Shown piece by piece: positions 1-7,837 of a stretch of 64,000 nt of DNA; within the stretch, counting starts at the first letter, position 1, and every line of letters starts with the position of its first letter. The translations under genes were made by a program, and so were the position numbers. This DNA comes from Mesorhizobium sp. B2-3-12 (lineage in GTDB: Bacteria > Pseudomonadota > Alphaproteobacteria > Rhizobiales > Rhizobiaceae), in the NCBI RefSeq assembly GCF_006442205.1, contig NZ_VFVR01000009.1, positions 236,813 to 300,812 on the forward strand, given 5' to 3'. The notes under the pieces are model-generated. The model was not told the DNA's origin. It saw only the letters and a list, made by a program, of their open reading frames with translations, and did not search any database.

Positions 1-1586
1 CCCGCTTCACCGGCATTGAGGGCCGCAAGCAGCGCCTCATCCGATTGCCCGAGCAGGATCGGCGCCTTCATGCCGGCAATGCTCGTGCCGCCTTTCAGGC
101 GGTGGCGCTTCAGCCGGCCATAGAGATCATCGACCGCGGTCGTCCGCAACGCGCCCAACTGGCCGATGCGGCGCGCATATTCATATTGCGGATTGGCCAT
201 CAGGTTGCGCTCGACGGCTGACCCCGGCGGCGCGACCGTGCCCGGGGCTCGCCTGGATTCGACGAAAAGCTGGTAGTGCGGATGCGGCGCCGCGACCGCC
301 GCCAGCAGAGCATAGGTGCGGGGATCGAACCCAGCTTCGGCCAGACAGCGCGCGACGAAGGCTTCGGTGAGTTTCTCGCCGCAGAGATCCGACACCATGC
401 CTGCCCGGCCAATGAAGCGCAGGCGCGGCGTATCGCCGGTGAAGCCGCGGACCTCGACCACGTCTTGCGTGTCGTAACGATAAAGCCCCGAGCCGGTGGT
501 GACGATCAGCCGGTAGCAGCGGCCAAGTTCGAGCTGCCAGGCGAAGCGGCCGGCCCCGTCGTCGTCGATAAATTCGAAGAATCCGCTTTGCGATGCCAGG
601 ATCGAGCCTGGACCATCGCCATGGGGAAACGACACGGCGGCCTCGGTGGACATCAGGCCTTTCGGCTGGAGGAAGGCCCCCGGAAATTGCGCCTGCAATT
701 CGGCGGCGAAGCCTTGGCTCGAGGCATCGGTCCAGCAGCTGATCGTATCGAGCCGAGGCCAGATCGCCGACAGGCCGGCACCGGCCCCGCCGAGGGCTGC
801 CTCCAGAACGGCGATGCGGCGGCTCACCGTGGCGGCCGGCTGCGTGGCGCCAAGCCTCTCGCCAAGCTCCGGCAGCAGGCTCGCCGCATCGCGCCGCATG
901 GCGCGCAGGATCTCGGTCAGATAGGTCGGGCTCCAGACCCAGATCAGGCTGAGGTCGTCGGCGGCCAGCAGGTGCAGGCAGGTCTGCCTTTGCCAGCTGG
1001 CGAAGTCGCCGAGTAGCCTCAGTTCCATCGGCACAGCCGACAGCTCGATGAGGCTGTCGCGCAAGGCACCGAAATAGGCGAAAGGCACCGGACTGCCCAG
1101 CCTGTGGGCGCCGACGCGTTCGTCGGCTCCGCGGCCGACGGGGCTCAGCGCGAAATAGCCATGCCCTTGCGCCACGCCCGGCCGGCGGCGGATCAGGTCC
1201 GCCAGCCAGGGATAGAGGCAGTCGGTGAACGCGCGCAGGCCGCTATCGGTATAGGGGATGTATTTAGAGCCGCCGGAACTGCCGCCGGTCTGCTCCAGGA
1301 AGCGGACCGGCTCGGCCGTCAGCACATTGCCGGCGCCGTCGATCGTGCGCTTGATGTAAGGCAGCAACGCCTCGTAGTCGGCGATCGGAACCAGATCGCG
1401 AAACGCCTCGGCCGACGTGGCGCTGGCGAAACCATGGTCGCGGCCGAACTCCGTCCCGGCATTGGCCTCGATCAGCCGCCGCAGCAGATCACGCTGCGTT
1501 GCCTCGACATGGCCGAGCCGCGCCCGAAAGCCTGCTTCGACGGCAGCGGTCGCGCCGGCGATCCGAGCCCAGGCGTCAGCGGCCAT
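1..1586 (-). CDS. GH3-family acyl-acid amido synthetase, 3' end outside window
   Basis: 528 codons are visible; the C-terminus runs off the left edge. The family adenylates a carboxylic acid and joins it to an amino acid; plant members conjugate auxin and jasmonate. The ATP-binding signature TGGSSGGSKYIPYT lies at about residues 100-113, and the later YRYDTQDVVEV and RLRFIGRAGM segments match the GH3 C-terminal half. The ATG at 1586 gives a start that overlaps the upstream gene by 11 bases, so the two are probably co-translated. The bacterial substrate is unknown. Family assignment is firm; substrate is not inferable from the sequence. Confidence 0.88.
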   Translation of the reverse strand, partial: MAADAWARIAGATAAVEAGFRARLGHVEATQRDLLRRLIEANAGTEFGRDHGFASATSAEAFRDLVPIADYEALLPYIKRTIDGAGNVLTAEPVRFLEQTGGSSGGSKYIPYTDSGLRAFTDCLYPWLADLIRRRPGVAQGHGYFALSPVGRGADERVGAHRLGSPVPFAYFGALRDSLIELSAVPMELRLLGDFASWQRQTCLHLLAADDLSLIWVWSPTYLTEILRAMRRDAASLLPELGERLGATQPAATVSRRIAVLEAALGGAGAGLSAIWPRLDTISCWTDASSQGFAAELQAQFPGAFLQPKGLMSTEAAVSFPHGDGPGSILASQSGFFEFIDDDGAGRFAWQLELGRCYRLIVTTGSGLYRYDTQDVVEVRGFTGDTPRLRFIGRAGMVSDLCGEKLTEAFVARCLAEAGFDPRTYALLAAVAAPHPHYQLFVESRRAPGTVAPPGSAVERNLMANPQYEYARRIGQLGALRTTAVDDLYGRLKRHRLKGGTSIAGMKAPILLGQSDEALLAALNAGEA

Positions 1587-2319
1587 CGCCCAGCCCCTCG
1601 GCAAAGCTCGTGGCGCCATAACGCTTCAGATTGCCGGTCTCGAACTCGGTCAGGCAGGCGAGTTCGACACCTCTGGAATGGTCGGGGTTGGCTCTGACGA
1701 AAAAGGCCGCCAGGGGATTGTGGGCCGCCGTTTGCCTGGCGTCCGCCCATTGTTCCCGAAGATGGCCTTGCGATGGACCGAAATCGATGAGCCCGGTCGA
1801 AGGATCGAAATAATCGCCGTATCGGGCGGACGCTATCGCATCGCGGATTGCCAGCAGGCAGGGCGCTCCCTGGCCTTCGATGGCCGGAACGAACTTGCGA
1901 AAGAAATCGGGCAGGATGCGAAACGTGCGGTGTCCCTTGATGATGGGGAACCAGAACAGCCGGCCGTCGACCTTGGCCTTGGCCGCGCCCGCCGCGCGGA
2001 AAAAACCTTTCAGCAGCACGGGATTGCCCCAAAGCGAGGCGTGCAGGACGGTATCCCCGGAGAAAAGGTAATGCACCGTCTCGCCGCCGATCGCCTGTTG
2101 GCGCACGAGATAGGTCGAGAAGCCGACGATCTCGCGGCCGAGACGGGTCAGCACGACGGCGTCCTTCTCGGACAGATCACGCTCGAAAAGCCCGCGATCG
2201 ATCGCTTCGTAATAGGTCTCGTAGAGAGCAAACATCCGGTCGCGATCGGCCCTCGCCAGTTCCGCGGCCGGTGTTGTCAGCGTCTCCAAGGATTCCGTCT
2301 GGCCCGCACCAATTCCCAA
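1576..2319 (-). CDS. Conserved hypothetical protein, possibly GNAT-like, translationally coupled to GH3 gene
   Basis: 247 residues starting with TTG at 2319, preceded by a purine-rich AGGGGCGG about 10 bases upstream; an internal ATG (RDRMFALYE) is an alternative start. The N-terminal half (FALYETYYEAIDRGLFERDL, then REIVGFSTYLV and an FSGDTVL segment) has the look of an acyltransferase-like alpha/beta fold, but I see no diagnostic acetyl-CoA loop. No signal peptide or membrane segment. Its stop overlaps the start of the GH3 gene, so it probably supplies or processes the acyl acid or acceptor used there. Function not established. Confidence 0.7.
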   Translation of the reverse strand: MGIGAGQTESLETLTTPAAELARADRDRMFALYETYYEAIDRGLFERDLSEKDAVVLTRLGREIVGFSTYLVRQQAIGGETVHYLFSGDTVLHASLWGNPVLLKGFFRAAGAAKAKVDGRLFWFPIIKGHRTFRILPDFFRKFVPAIEGQGAPCLLAIRDAIASARYGDYFDPSTGLIDFGPSQGHLREQWADARQTAAHNPLAAFFVRANPDHSRGVELACLTEFETGNLKRYGATSFAEGLGDGR

Positions 2320-2497
2320 ATAGTCTGCCCGCCCCTATCAGACCCGATCTAGCGAATATCAGTCCCGGCTTGAAAAGTTCAACCCGGTGCTTGACGATTC
2401 ATCGCTCGGACGGAGCCTCCAGCCGCATGGAGGCGTGGCTTGCGGTGCCCGCTTTCTCCATGGCATTTGTCGCCTGGAAGGGACCATCGGCAAAACC

Positions 2498-3271
2498 ATG
2501 GCAGCACGATCACCACCGCCCGGCCGGCCGCCCCCCGGCAAGCCACGCGCCGCCGGGCCTCCCGGCGTCAGCCTGAACCGCGCGCTGTCGAAACTCGGCC
2601 TGTGCTCGCGCACGCAGGCGCAAGTGCTGATCGCGGCGGGCCGCGTGCGCGTCGGCGGCAAGGTGGTGTGCGATGCGGCGTTGCGCGTCGACATGAACCG
2701 CGACCGCATCGTCGTCGACGGCGACGCGGTCGTTGCCGAACGCAAGGTCTATCTGATGCTGAACAAGCCGCGCGGGCTGGTCACCACCCGCGACGATCCG
2801 CGACAGCGCGACACCGTCTACGCCTGTCTCGAAGGGCTCGACCTGCCCTATGTCTCGCCGGTCGGCCGTCTCGACAAGGCGAGCGAAGGGCTGCTGCTGA
2901 TGACCAACGACACCCATTTCGCCAACCGGCTGATGGACCCGGCCTCGCATCTGCCCAAGACCTATCACGTGCAGGTCGCCACGGTGCCGGATGACGTCAT
3001 GCTGGGCAAGCTCCGCGCCGGCGTCACCGTCGATGGCGAGACACTGGCGTCAAACTCGATCGGGCTTTTGCGCAGCGGCGGCCGCACCGCCTGGCTGAAG
3101 ATCGTGCTCGACGAAGGCAAGAACCGCCACATCCGCCGCCTGCTCGCCGCCCACGACATCGAGGTCAAGCGACTCATCCGCATCGCCATCGGCGGCTTGC
3201 CGCTGGGCGATCTCGCCAAGGGTGCCGCACGGCATCTGACGGCGGAGGAGCTGGCGTTGCTGGCGCAGTGA
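2498..3271 (+). CDS. RsuA/RluB-family ribosomal pseudouridine synthase
   Basis: 257 residues. An N-terminal S4 RNA-binding domain (about residues 25-72, LNRALSKLGLCSRTQAQVLI) precedes the synthase domain with the catalytic motif GRLDKASEGLL, in which Asp126 is the predicted nucleophile; KNRHIRRLLA near the C-terminus is also typical. The ATG at 2498 is chosen over an upstream in-frame ATG because the sequence before it is not conserved-looking and GGAAGGGA lies about 14 bases upstream. The short Pro-rich basic N-terminus before S4 is common in this family. Whether the target is 16S or 23S rRNA cannot be read from the sequence. Confidence 0.9.
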   Translation: MAARSPPPGRPPPGKPRAAGPPGVSLNRALSKLGLCSRTQAQVLIAAGRVRVGGKVVCDAALRVDMNRDRIVVDGDAVVAERKVYLMLNKPRGLVTTRDDPRQRDTVYACLEGLDLPYVSPVGRLDKASEGLLLMTNDTHFANRLMDPASHLPKTYHVQVATVPDDVMLGKLRAGVTVDGETLASNSIGLLRSGGRTAWLKIVLDEGKNRHIRRLLAAHDIEVKRLIRIAIGGLPLGDLAKGAARHLTAEELALLAQ

Positions 3272-3287
3272 ACGGGCGTCTAAGTTT

Positions 3288-3689
3288 CTATTCGACGTTG
3301 ATGCTCACCACGGCCTGGTGAGCGTCGCCCATATAGGTGTGGACCGAAAACGTAACCTGGTCGCGACCCTTGTATCCGGGCTTCGACCGATAAAGCCCCT
3401 TGATGCCGTCGACCTTGTGCGCGTTGCATTTCCAACGGTCGTTCGATTTGGCAAAACCGGCGTAGATCTTGGCGTGGACGAGCCTGACCTTGCCGTGGCT
3501 TGGACCCGCGATGATCCGGACATCGTTGGCGCCCGCGCTCGAACAGTCGGCATTCAGGCTGACATTCCTGAAAATATAGATCTCCTGTCCGGAGAGCGCC
3601 GATTTTTCGTAGCTCGACGCCGCCGCCGGCCAGGCTGCGCAGCCCAGAATCGCCAATGCCGTTACCAAACTTGTCGTTCGACGCTTCAT
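3288..3689 (-). CDS. Small secreted protein, single Big/cadherin-like domain (paralog 1)
   Basis: 133 residues from the ATG at 3689, which has AGGAGG directly upstream. Residues 1-25 form a signal peptide (MKRRTTSLVTALAILG, cleavage after AAAS). The mature part carries GPSHGKVRLVH, then LYRSKPGYKGRDQVTFSVHTYMG; the spacing of a Gly-x-Val strand followed by a Y-x-P-x-x-x-G-x-D-x-hydrophobic block resembles the Ig-like/cadherin-like units normally found repeated in large adhesins. Two cysteines (NADCSS and KCNAHK) could form a disulphide. It is 53% or so similar by eye to the next gene. Role unknown; periplasmic or extracellular. Confidence 0.75.
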   Translation of the reverse strand: MKRRTTSLVTALAILGCAAWPAAASSYEKSALSGQEIYIFRNVSLNADCSSAGANDVRIIAGPSHGKVRLVHAKIYAGFAKSNDRWKCNAHKVDGIKGLYRSKPGYKGRDQVTFSVHTYMGDAHQAVVSINVE

Positions 3690-3782
3690 TTCAACGATCC
3701 TCCTGGCTGCACGATTTGCCGCCCGCCACGGCATGCGGGCGGATATTGGCGGGCCTCCGCAGCCCTTGCGACGGAAAGCCTG

Positions 3783-4196
3783 CTACTCCACCTTGATGTT
3801 GGTGACATATTTAAAGGCGTTGCCGTCATAGGTGTGGACCGAGATCGTCACCTGATCCCAGCCCTTGAAGCTGGGGCTCGACCTGTAGAGCGCCTTGATG
3901 CCATTCACCTTGCGGAGATTGCATTTTGCCCGGTCGTTCGACTTGTTGTAATGCGTGAACACCTTGTCATGGACGAGTTTTACATTTCCGTGGCTTGGAC
4001 CCGAGACCACCCTCACATCGTCCCTGCCCTCGCTGGAACAATCCACGTTCAGGCTCGCTCCGCCGAAGAAATAGACATCACGGCCCGAAAGCGCTGTCTT
4101 TTGGTAGGTGAACGTCCGGTTGGAAGCAGCCGCGGGACTGACCGCCAGCCCCAGAAGTACCAGCCCCGTCATGATAGGTGTCGCGCGGCGCCTCAT
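3783..4196 (-). CDS. Small secreted protein, single Big/cadherin-like domain (paralog 2)
   Basis: 137 residues from the ATG at 4196, preceded by a GGGGGGAG ribosome-binding site. Signal peptide in residues 1-24 (cleavage after AAAS). The mature domain matches its neighbour position by position: SALSGRDVYFF, NVDCSS, GPSHGNVKLVHDK, KSNDRAKCN, GIKALYRSSPSFKGWDQVTISVHTYDG. Both cysteines are conserved between the two copies, supporting a structural disulphide. The pair is a tandem duplication with a 93-base gap, each with its own ribosome-binding site. No enzymatic motif is visible. Confidence 0.75.
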   Translation of the reverse strand: MRRRATPIMTGLVLLGLAVSPAAASNRTFTYQKTALSGRDVYFFGGASLNVDCSSEGRDDVRVVSGPSHGNVKLVHDKVFTHYNKSNDRAKCNLRKVNGIKALYRSSPSFKGWDQVTISVHTYDGNAFKYVTNIKVE

Positions 4197-4603
4197 ATTG
4201 TCTCCCCCCGGTTCAGGAACTCTCCGGCCGACGATTTTATGACAGCTCGGAGCAAGCAACAAATCACGGAAACAGCCATGCCAATCAATTCATGGTTATC
4301 AGAATAAAATCGATAAAGCCCTCGGAGATCGCCATTCTAAATACTCATACCGGACGAAATGAAGTATTTACCTCGAAACAACGCCACGAAATTCTTAAGA
4401 CCATGAAATGCGCCAAGAACAGATTGCCGATTGCAACACGTTGTCGCCTGCCGATGATTTCTCCCCTCCCGCTGTCCAGGCGCCGGTCAGGTCCGAAGCA
4501 TAACCGCCGCTCCCTCTCTCCTGACAGAAAGCTGTCAGGAGGCCTGGTCTATGCATCGGCTGGGAAGCCCGCTCGCGGCTTCAGCGACCAAGGAGCCAAT
4601 GCG
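4197..4603. other. Intergenic region with AT-rich promoter area
   Basis: About 400 bases separate the divergently transcribed secreted-protein pair and the VOC gene. Positions 4250-4400 are markedly AT-rich and probably hold the promoter for the minus-strand pair. Apart from the palindrome listed separately no further gene is visible. Confidence 0.5.
4518..4541. promoter_or_regulatory. Palindromic operator or hairpin upstream of VOC gene
   Basis: A perfect 10-base inverted repeat with a 4-base centre (arms CTCCTGACAG and CTGTCAGGAG) lies 62 bases before the VOC start codon. The symmetry suits a dimeric repressor or activator site; no U-tract follows, so a terminator is unlikely. The matching regulator gene is not in the window. 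Confidence 0.6.
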
Positions 4604-5005
4604 ATGAATTTCGTCTCTGTCCGCATCATAACGTCGGACGTCCAGCGCCTCGTGCGCTTCTACGGGGAGATCACCGGCATGCCGGTGACGGTGTACACGG
4701 AAGATTTCGCCGAACTGGCGACGCCGGCCTGCACCCTGGCGATCGGCGGCACACGCACCCTGATGCTGTTCGGCGGCGACATCGCCCGCCCCGCCGACAA
4801 CCACACCGCCATCCTCGAATTCCGCGTCGGCGACGTCGATGCAGAATTCGACCGGCTGTCGGACCTCATCAAGAAGACGACCGTGCAGGAGCCGACCACC
4901 ATGCCCTGGGGCAACCGCTCGCTTTTGTTCCGCGACCCCGATGGCAATCTGGTGAATTTCTTCACGCCGGTGTCGGCGGAGGCGATCCGGAAATTCGAGA
5001 GGTAG
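4604..5005 (+). CDS. VOC (glyoxalase/bleomycin-resistance fold) protein
   Basis: 133 residues; start at the ATG with AAGGAG 9 bases upstream. The two beta-alpha-beta-beta-beta halves of the vicinal-oxygen-chelate fold are visible: VSVRIITSDVQRLVRFYGEITGMPV at the N-terminus and LLFRDPDGNLVNFFTPV at the C-terminus, where the conserved Asp-Pro-Asp-Gly turn occurs. Metal ligands are not obvious in the first strand (no His after VSVR), so catalysis is uncertain; it may act as a binding or resistance protein. A palindromic operator precedes it, so it is probably inducible. Confidence 0.82.
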   Translation: MNFVSVRIITSDVQRLVRFYGEITGMPVTVYTEDFAELATPACTLAIGGTRTLMLFGGDIARPADNHTAILEFRVGDVDAEFDRLSDLIKKTTVQEPTTMPWGNRSLLFRDPDGNLVNFFTPVSAEAIRKFER

Positions 5006-5047
5006 AGGGCAGCCCAGCATCCGGAATTAGCCGAGACCTCCCCGCGT

Positions 5048-5262
5048 TCGTCATCCCAGGGCGGAGCAGCCGCGAAAGCGGCGTCGCGGAGACCCTGGGA
5101 TCCATGCCGCGACCTTCGCCATCGAGCGCAGCGGAGCAGAATTCTGGACCGTGGCAACGCACCGGAGTCCCGGCATGGATCCCTTGGGCTGCGGAGCAGC
5201 TCCAGAGGTCTGCGCCGCGTCGCTACGCTCCTAGCTCCGCCGTGGATGACGAAGTGACGGGC
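5048..5262. repeat. Mesorhizobium-type intergenic repeat (CGTCATCCC...GGATGACG ends)
   Basis: Runs from CGTCATCCCAGGGCGGAGC to GTGGATGACGAAG, so the ends form an inverted repeat. The inside contains GCGGAGACCCTGGGATCCATG and its near-complement CATGGATCCCTTGGGCTGCGG. A shorter relative lies at 34918-35027. No open reading frame of interest. Confidence 0.7.
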
Positions 5263-5293
5263 GCTTCCGCGCTGTGCAGGCGCCGTTGCTCCC

Positions 5294-5875
5294 CTATTTA
5301 AGGTTCCACTTGCGCACGACCGGCTCGGTCAGATCATGCTCGTAACCCAGCACGCTGATGCTGGCCGTGTCGAGCACGAACAGCGCGCCGCCTTCCGGCG
5401 GCAGGCCGAGCCAGCGGGCGGCGAGCACGCGCAGGAAATGCGCGCTGGAGAAGATCAGTATGTCGGCATTGGCCTGGCGCAACCGGTCGATGATCCTGTC
5501 GGCGCGGGCGCCGACATCGGCCGCCACCTCGCCTTGCGGGCAGCCGTCGCGGAACACGTTCCAGCCCGGCCGCCCGGCCAGGATTTCTTTCGTCGTGCGC
5601 CCTTCATAGGCGCCGTAGTCCCACTCCTGCAAATCGTCCAGCTTGAGGCTTGTCGCGCCAAAGCCGGCCAGCACGCTGGTGTTGTAGGCGCGCTGCGAGG
5701 GGCTCGACCACACCTGGGAAACCGACAGGCCTTTCAGCCGGTCCGCGAGACCGCGCGCCGCCGCCTCGCCAGCCGGCGTCAACGGCATGTCGGTGCGCCC
5801 GGTATGCTGCCCCGAAAGGCTCCACGCCGTCTCGCCATGCCGGACCAGATGGATTTGGGGAAACGCGCTGCTCAT
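5294..5875 (-). CDS. Histidine phosphatase superfamily (phosphoglycerate mutase-like) protein
   Basis: 193 residues. The LVRHGETAW motif near residue 10 holds the catalytic His that is phosphorylated; the second His is in IFSSAHFLRVLAARW. ConWSSPSQRAY supplies the conserved Arg, and EWDYGAYEGRTTKEI matches the acidic loop of cofactor-dependent mutase-like phosphatases. Members hydrolyse sugar phosphates or other phosphomonoesters; the substrate here is unknown. Cytoplasmic, single gene, convergent with nothing obvious; flanked by repeats on both sides. Confidence 0.88.
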   Translation of the reverse strand: MSSAFPQIHLVRHGETAWSLSGQHTGRTDMPLTPAGEAAARGLADRLKGLSVSQVWSSPSQRAYNTSVLAGFGATSLKLDDLQEWDYGAYEGRTTKEILAGRPGWNVFRDGCPQGEVAADVGARADRIIDRLRQANADILIFSSAHFLRVLAARWLGLPPEGGALFVLDTASISVLGYEHDLTEPVVRKWNLK

Positions 5876-5949
5876 GGGATGCCTTTCGATGTCGTCGGCA
5901 CCTTAGAGGACGATTCCGCAAAGGGGAATCCGGTTGGCGAAATGCGCGG

Positions 5950-6105
5950 CGTGCCTCTTCTCGACAGGTTGGCGCCGCCCCTCACCATGCCATGTCGGAT
6001 GATTTCGCCAGCGCAAGTACGCGCCGGCGTTGCGGCGGCTTCTTTCTCCCCGTTTACGGGGAGAAATGCCCGGCAGGGCAATGAGGGGCGGCGCCGACGC
6101 CAACG
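5950..6105. repeat. RIME-like palindromic repeat
   Basis: Contains GGCGCCGCCCCTCA, a CTCCCCGTTTACGGGGAG hairpin and TGCCCGGCAGGGCAATGAGGGGCGGCGCC, i.e. inverted ends around a central hairpin. The same modules recur at 11600-11965, 21265-21325 and 32255-32440. The 5876-6238 gap holds this and the promoter of the stress-protein gene, nothing else visible. Confidence 0.75.
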
Positions 6106-6238
6106 ATTGACCGCCCCAGACGCCTGTATGTCAAGCCATCCCGCTGGCCCTGATCCCCGCCGCATTGGCTCAATGAATGGACGCGGGGGCATAACTATCT
6201 CTGTTGGATAGTCCTCAGGCACGACAGGCAACACCATC

Positions 6239-6688
6239 ATGTACAAACATCTGCTCATCGCCACCGACGGCTCGGAACTGGCCGACAAGGGCGTCGCCCA
6301 GGGCCTCACTCTGGCCAAGGATCTCGGCGCCGCCGTCACCTTCGTCACCGTTTCGGAACAATTCCCGATCTTCGCCTGGGGCGGCGCCATGGCCGGTTAC
6401 GCGGCCGGCGATGAACTGGCCGTCTACCAGGAAGAATCGCGCCGCTACGGCAAGCAAGTGCTCGACAAATGCAAGGCATCCGCCGATGCGGCCGGCGTCA
6501 CCGCCAAACTGGTCCATGTCGAGGACAAGCGACCCGCCGAAGCGATCCTGGAGCTGTCCAGGACGCAAGGCTGCGACCTGATCGTCATGGCCTCGCATGG
6601 CCGCCGGGGCCTCGGCAGGCTGCTTCTGGGCAGCCAGACGGCGGAAGTGCTGTCCTATACCGAGATCCCGGTGCTGGTGGTGCGGTAG
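6239..6688 (+). CDS. Universal stress protein, UspA family
   Basis: 149 residues, one Usp domain. The N-terminal strand KHLLIATDGSELA carries the Asp that contacts ATP, and SHGRRGLGRLLLGSQTAEVL (about residues 120-139) is the G-2x-G-9x-G-S/T ATP-binding signature, so this is an ATP-binding member. Such proteins are cytoplasmic and accumulate in stress or stationary phase. Monocistronic by context. Confidence 0.92.
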   Translation: MYKHLLIATDGSELADKGVAQGLTLAKDLGAAVTFVTVSEQFPIFAWGGAMAGYAAGDELAVYQEESRRYGKQVLDKCKASADAAGVTAKLVHVEDKRPAEAILELSRTQGCDLIVMASHGRRGLGRLLLGSQTAEVLSYTEIPVLVVR

Positions 6689-6731
6689 CGGCTGGTCCCG
6701 CACCTCGCTATTTTGAGAACGGCGCCGGCGT

Positions 6732-7637
6732 TCAGGGCTGCTTGCCCAGTTCATTCGCCAAGGCATATTCAACCCGTGGCGGATGCCCGAAGAGTTGCTT
6801 GTAGGCGCGGCTGAAGGCGGCCTCGGACTCGTAGCCGATGCGCAAGCCGATCTCGCCCACCCGCGCGTCCCGTCTGGCCAGGAGGTCGCGGGCCAGGCCC
6901 AGGCGCCATTCATTCTGGTAGCGCAGTGGCGAGCGCCCGACGAGCGCGGCGAAACGATCGCAGAAGCTCGAACGCGACATGCCGGCCTTGTCGGCCAGTT
7001 CATTGATGCTCCATCGCTGCAGCGGCCTTTCGTGGATGGCCTTCAGCGAACGGGCGACGCGGGCGTCGGAAAGCCCGCCGAGCCAACCCGTGGCGTGCCC
7101 TTCATGGACCCAGCTGCGTAAGGTGCGGATGACCATGAGATCGATGATGCGCGAAATCATCAAGGCGGCACCTGGCTCGGCGCCGCTGGTTTCGACCATC
7201 AGGAACGGCAACATTCCGTCGACCCACCCTGCCCCCTGGGCACGCCCGATATGGATGCATTGCGGCAAGGCGAAGATCATTCCGCGCAGGCTGTCGGGAT
7301 CGAACCAGAAGCGGCAGACGACGATCTCCACGCGCGGATGCGCCGCCACCAGCCGCAAGGCGCCGGGACCGCGAGGCAGCAGCACGAGGTCGCCAGCCTC
7401 GATGACGACAGCGGCCTGATCCTCGCTCTCCATGCGCAACGCGCCGGACCTCACCACGACGATATGAGCCTGCCCGTCGTCGAGATCGAGCTGCTCCGCT
7501 CCCGCCAGCGCGCGTGAAAAAACCTCGTCGCCGGCAAGCCTGATCTGCGCCAGCACATGCGAGAGAAGGTCGCCGGAGACACCGGCACGCGGCCCTCCAT
7601 CCGGAAGAATGGTCAAATTTTCAGGCGATTCAATCAT
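6732..7637 (-). CDS. AraC-family transcriptional regulator with cupin sensor
   Basis: 301 residues. N-terminal region to about 180 is a cupin-type sensor (HIVVVRSGALRME, AGDLVLLPRGPGALRL, then a WFDPDSLRGMIFALP segment typical of the cupin_6 AraC class). The C-terminal DNA-binding pair of HTHs spans about 195-295: WSINELADKAGMSRSSFCDRFAALVGRSPLRY and VGEIGLRIGYESEAAFSRAYKQLFGHPP. It is divergent from the DUF308-like membrane gene at 7838; regulators of this class commonly control the adjacent divergent gene, which is the inferred target. Confidence 0.9.
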   Translation of the reverse strand: MIESPENLTILPDGGPRAGVSGDLLSHVLAQIRLAGDEVFSRALAGAEQLDLDDGQAHIVVVRSGALRMESEDQAAVVIEAGDLVLLPRGPGALRLVAAHPRVEIVVCRFWFDPDSLRGMIFALPQCIHIGRAQGAGWVDGMLPFLMVETSGAEPGAALMISRIIDLMVIRTLRSWVHEGHATGWLGGLSDARVARSLKAIHERPLQRWSINELADKAGMSRSSFCDRFAALVGRSPLRYQNEWRLGLARDLLARRDARVGEIGLRIGYESEAAFSRAYKQLFGHPPRVEYALANELGKQP

Positions 7638-7680
7638 GGATGAGGCCGGCTGTTTTCCCTACATTCCCTAGCAAGAATAG

Positions 7681-7746
7681 CGCATCTCGCAGTGATTATG
7701 CGCTGTTTTCATCTTGGATCAAAGCCATCCCGCAAGTTGAGATGCG
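7681..7746. promoter_or_regulatory. Candidate AraC-type paired sites in divergent promoter region
   Basis: CGCATCTC at 7681-7688 and its exact complement GAGATGCG at 7739-7746 bracket the shared promoter region between the AraC gene and the membrane protein gene. The 50-base spacing fits two half-sites on different helical faces rather than one dimer site. Confidence 0.4.
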
Positions 7747-7837
7747 AGCGTGAGCTTTCCCAATCATCCGAAGCGGACGTGATCCCAGTCGATCAAGCGG
7801 GTCGACCGCCGTCCAACCGCCAAGACAGGAAATTCCA

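Noticed and set aside
276..1016. Long plus-strand frame of 246 residues
   Set aside because: Lies opposite the GH3 gene, has biased Arg/Ala composition and no domain; a shadow of the real gene.
4518..4541. Transcription terminator at the palindrome
   Set aside because: No T-run and it lies upstream of a gene start rather than after a stop.
5048..5262. Possible insertion sequence near 5.1 kb
   Set aside because: Inverted ends are present but there is no transposase or direct repeat; matches the intergenic repeat family.
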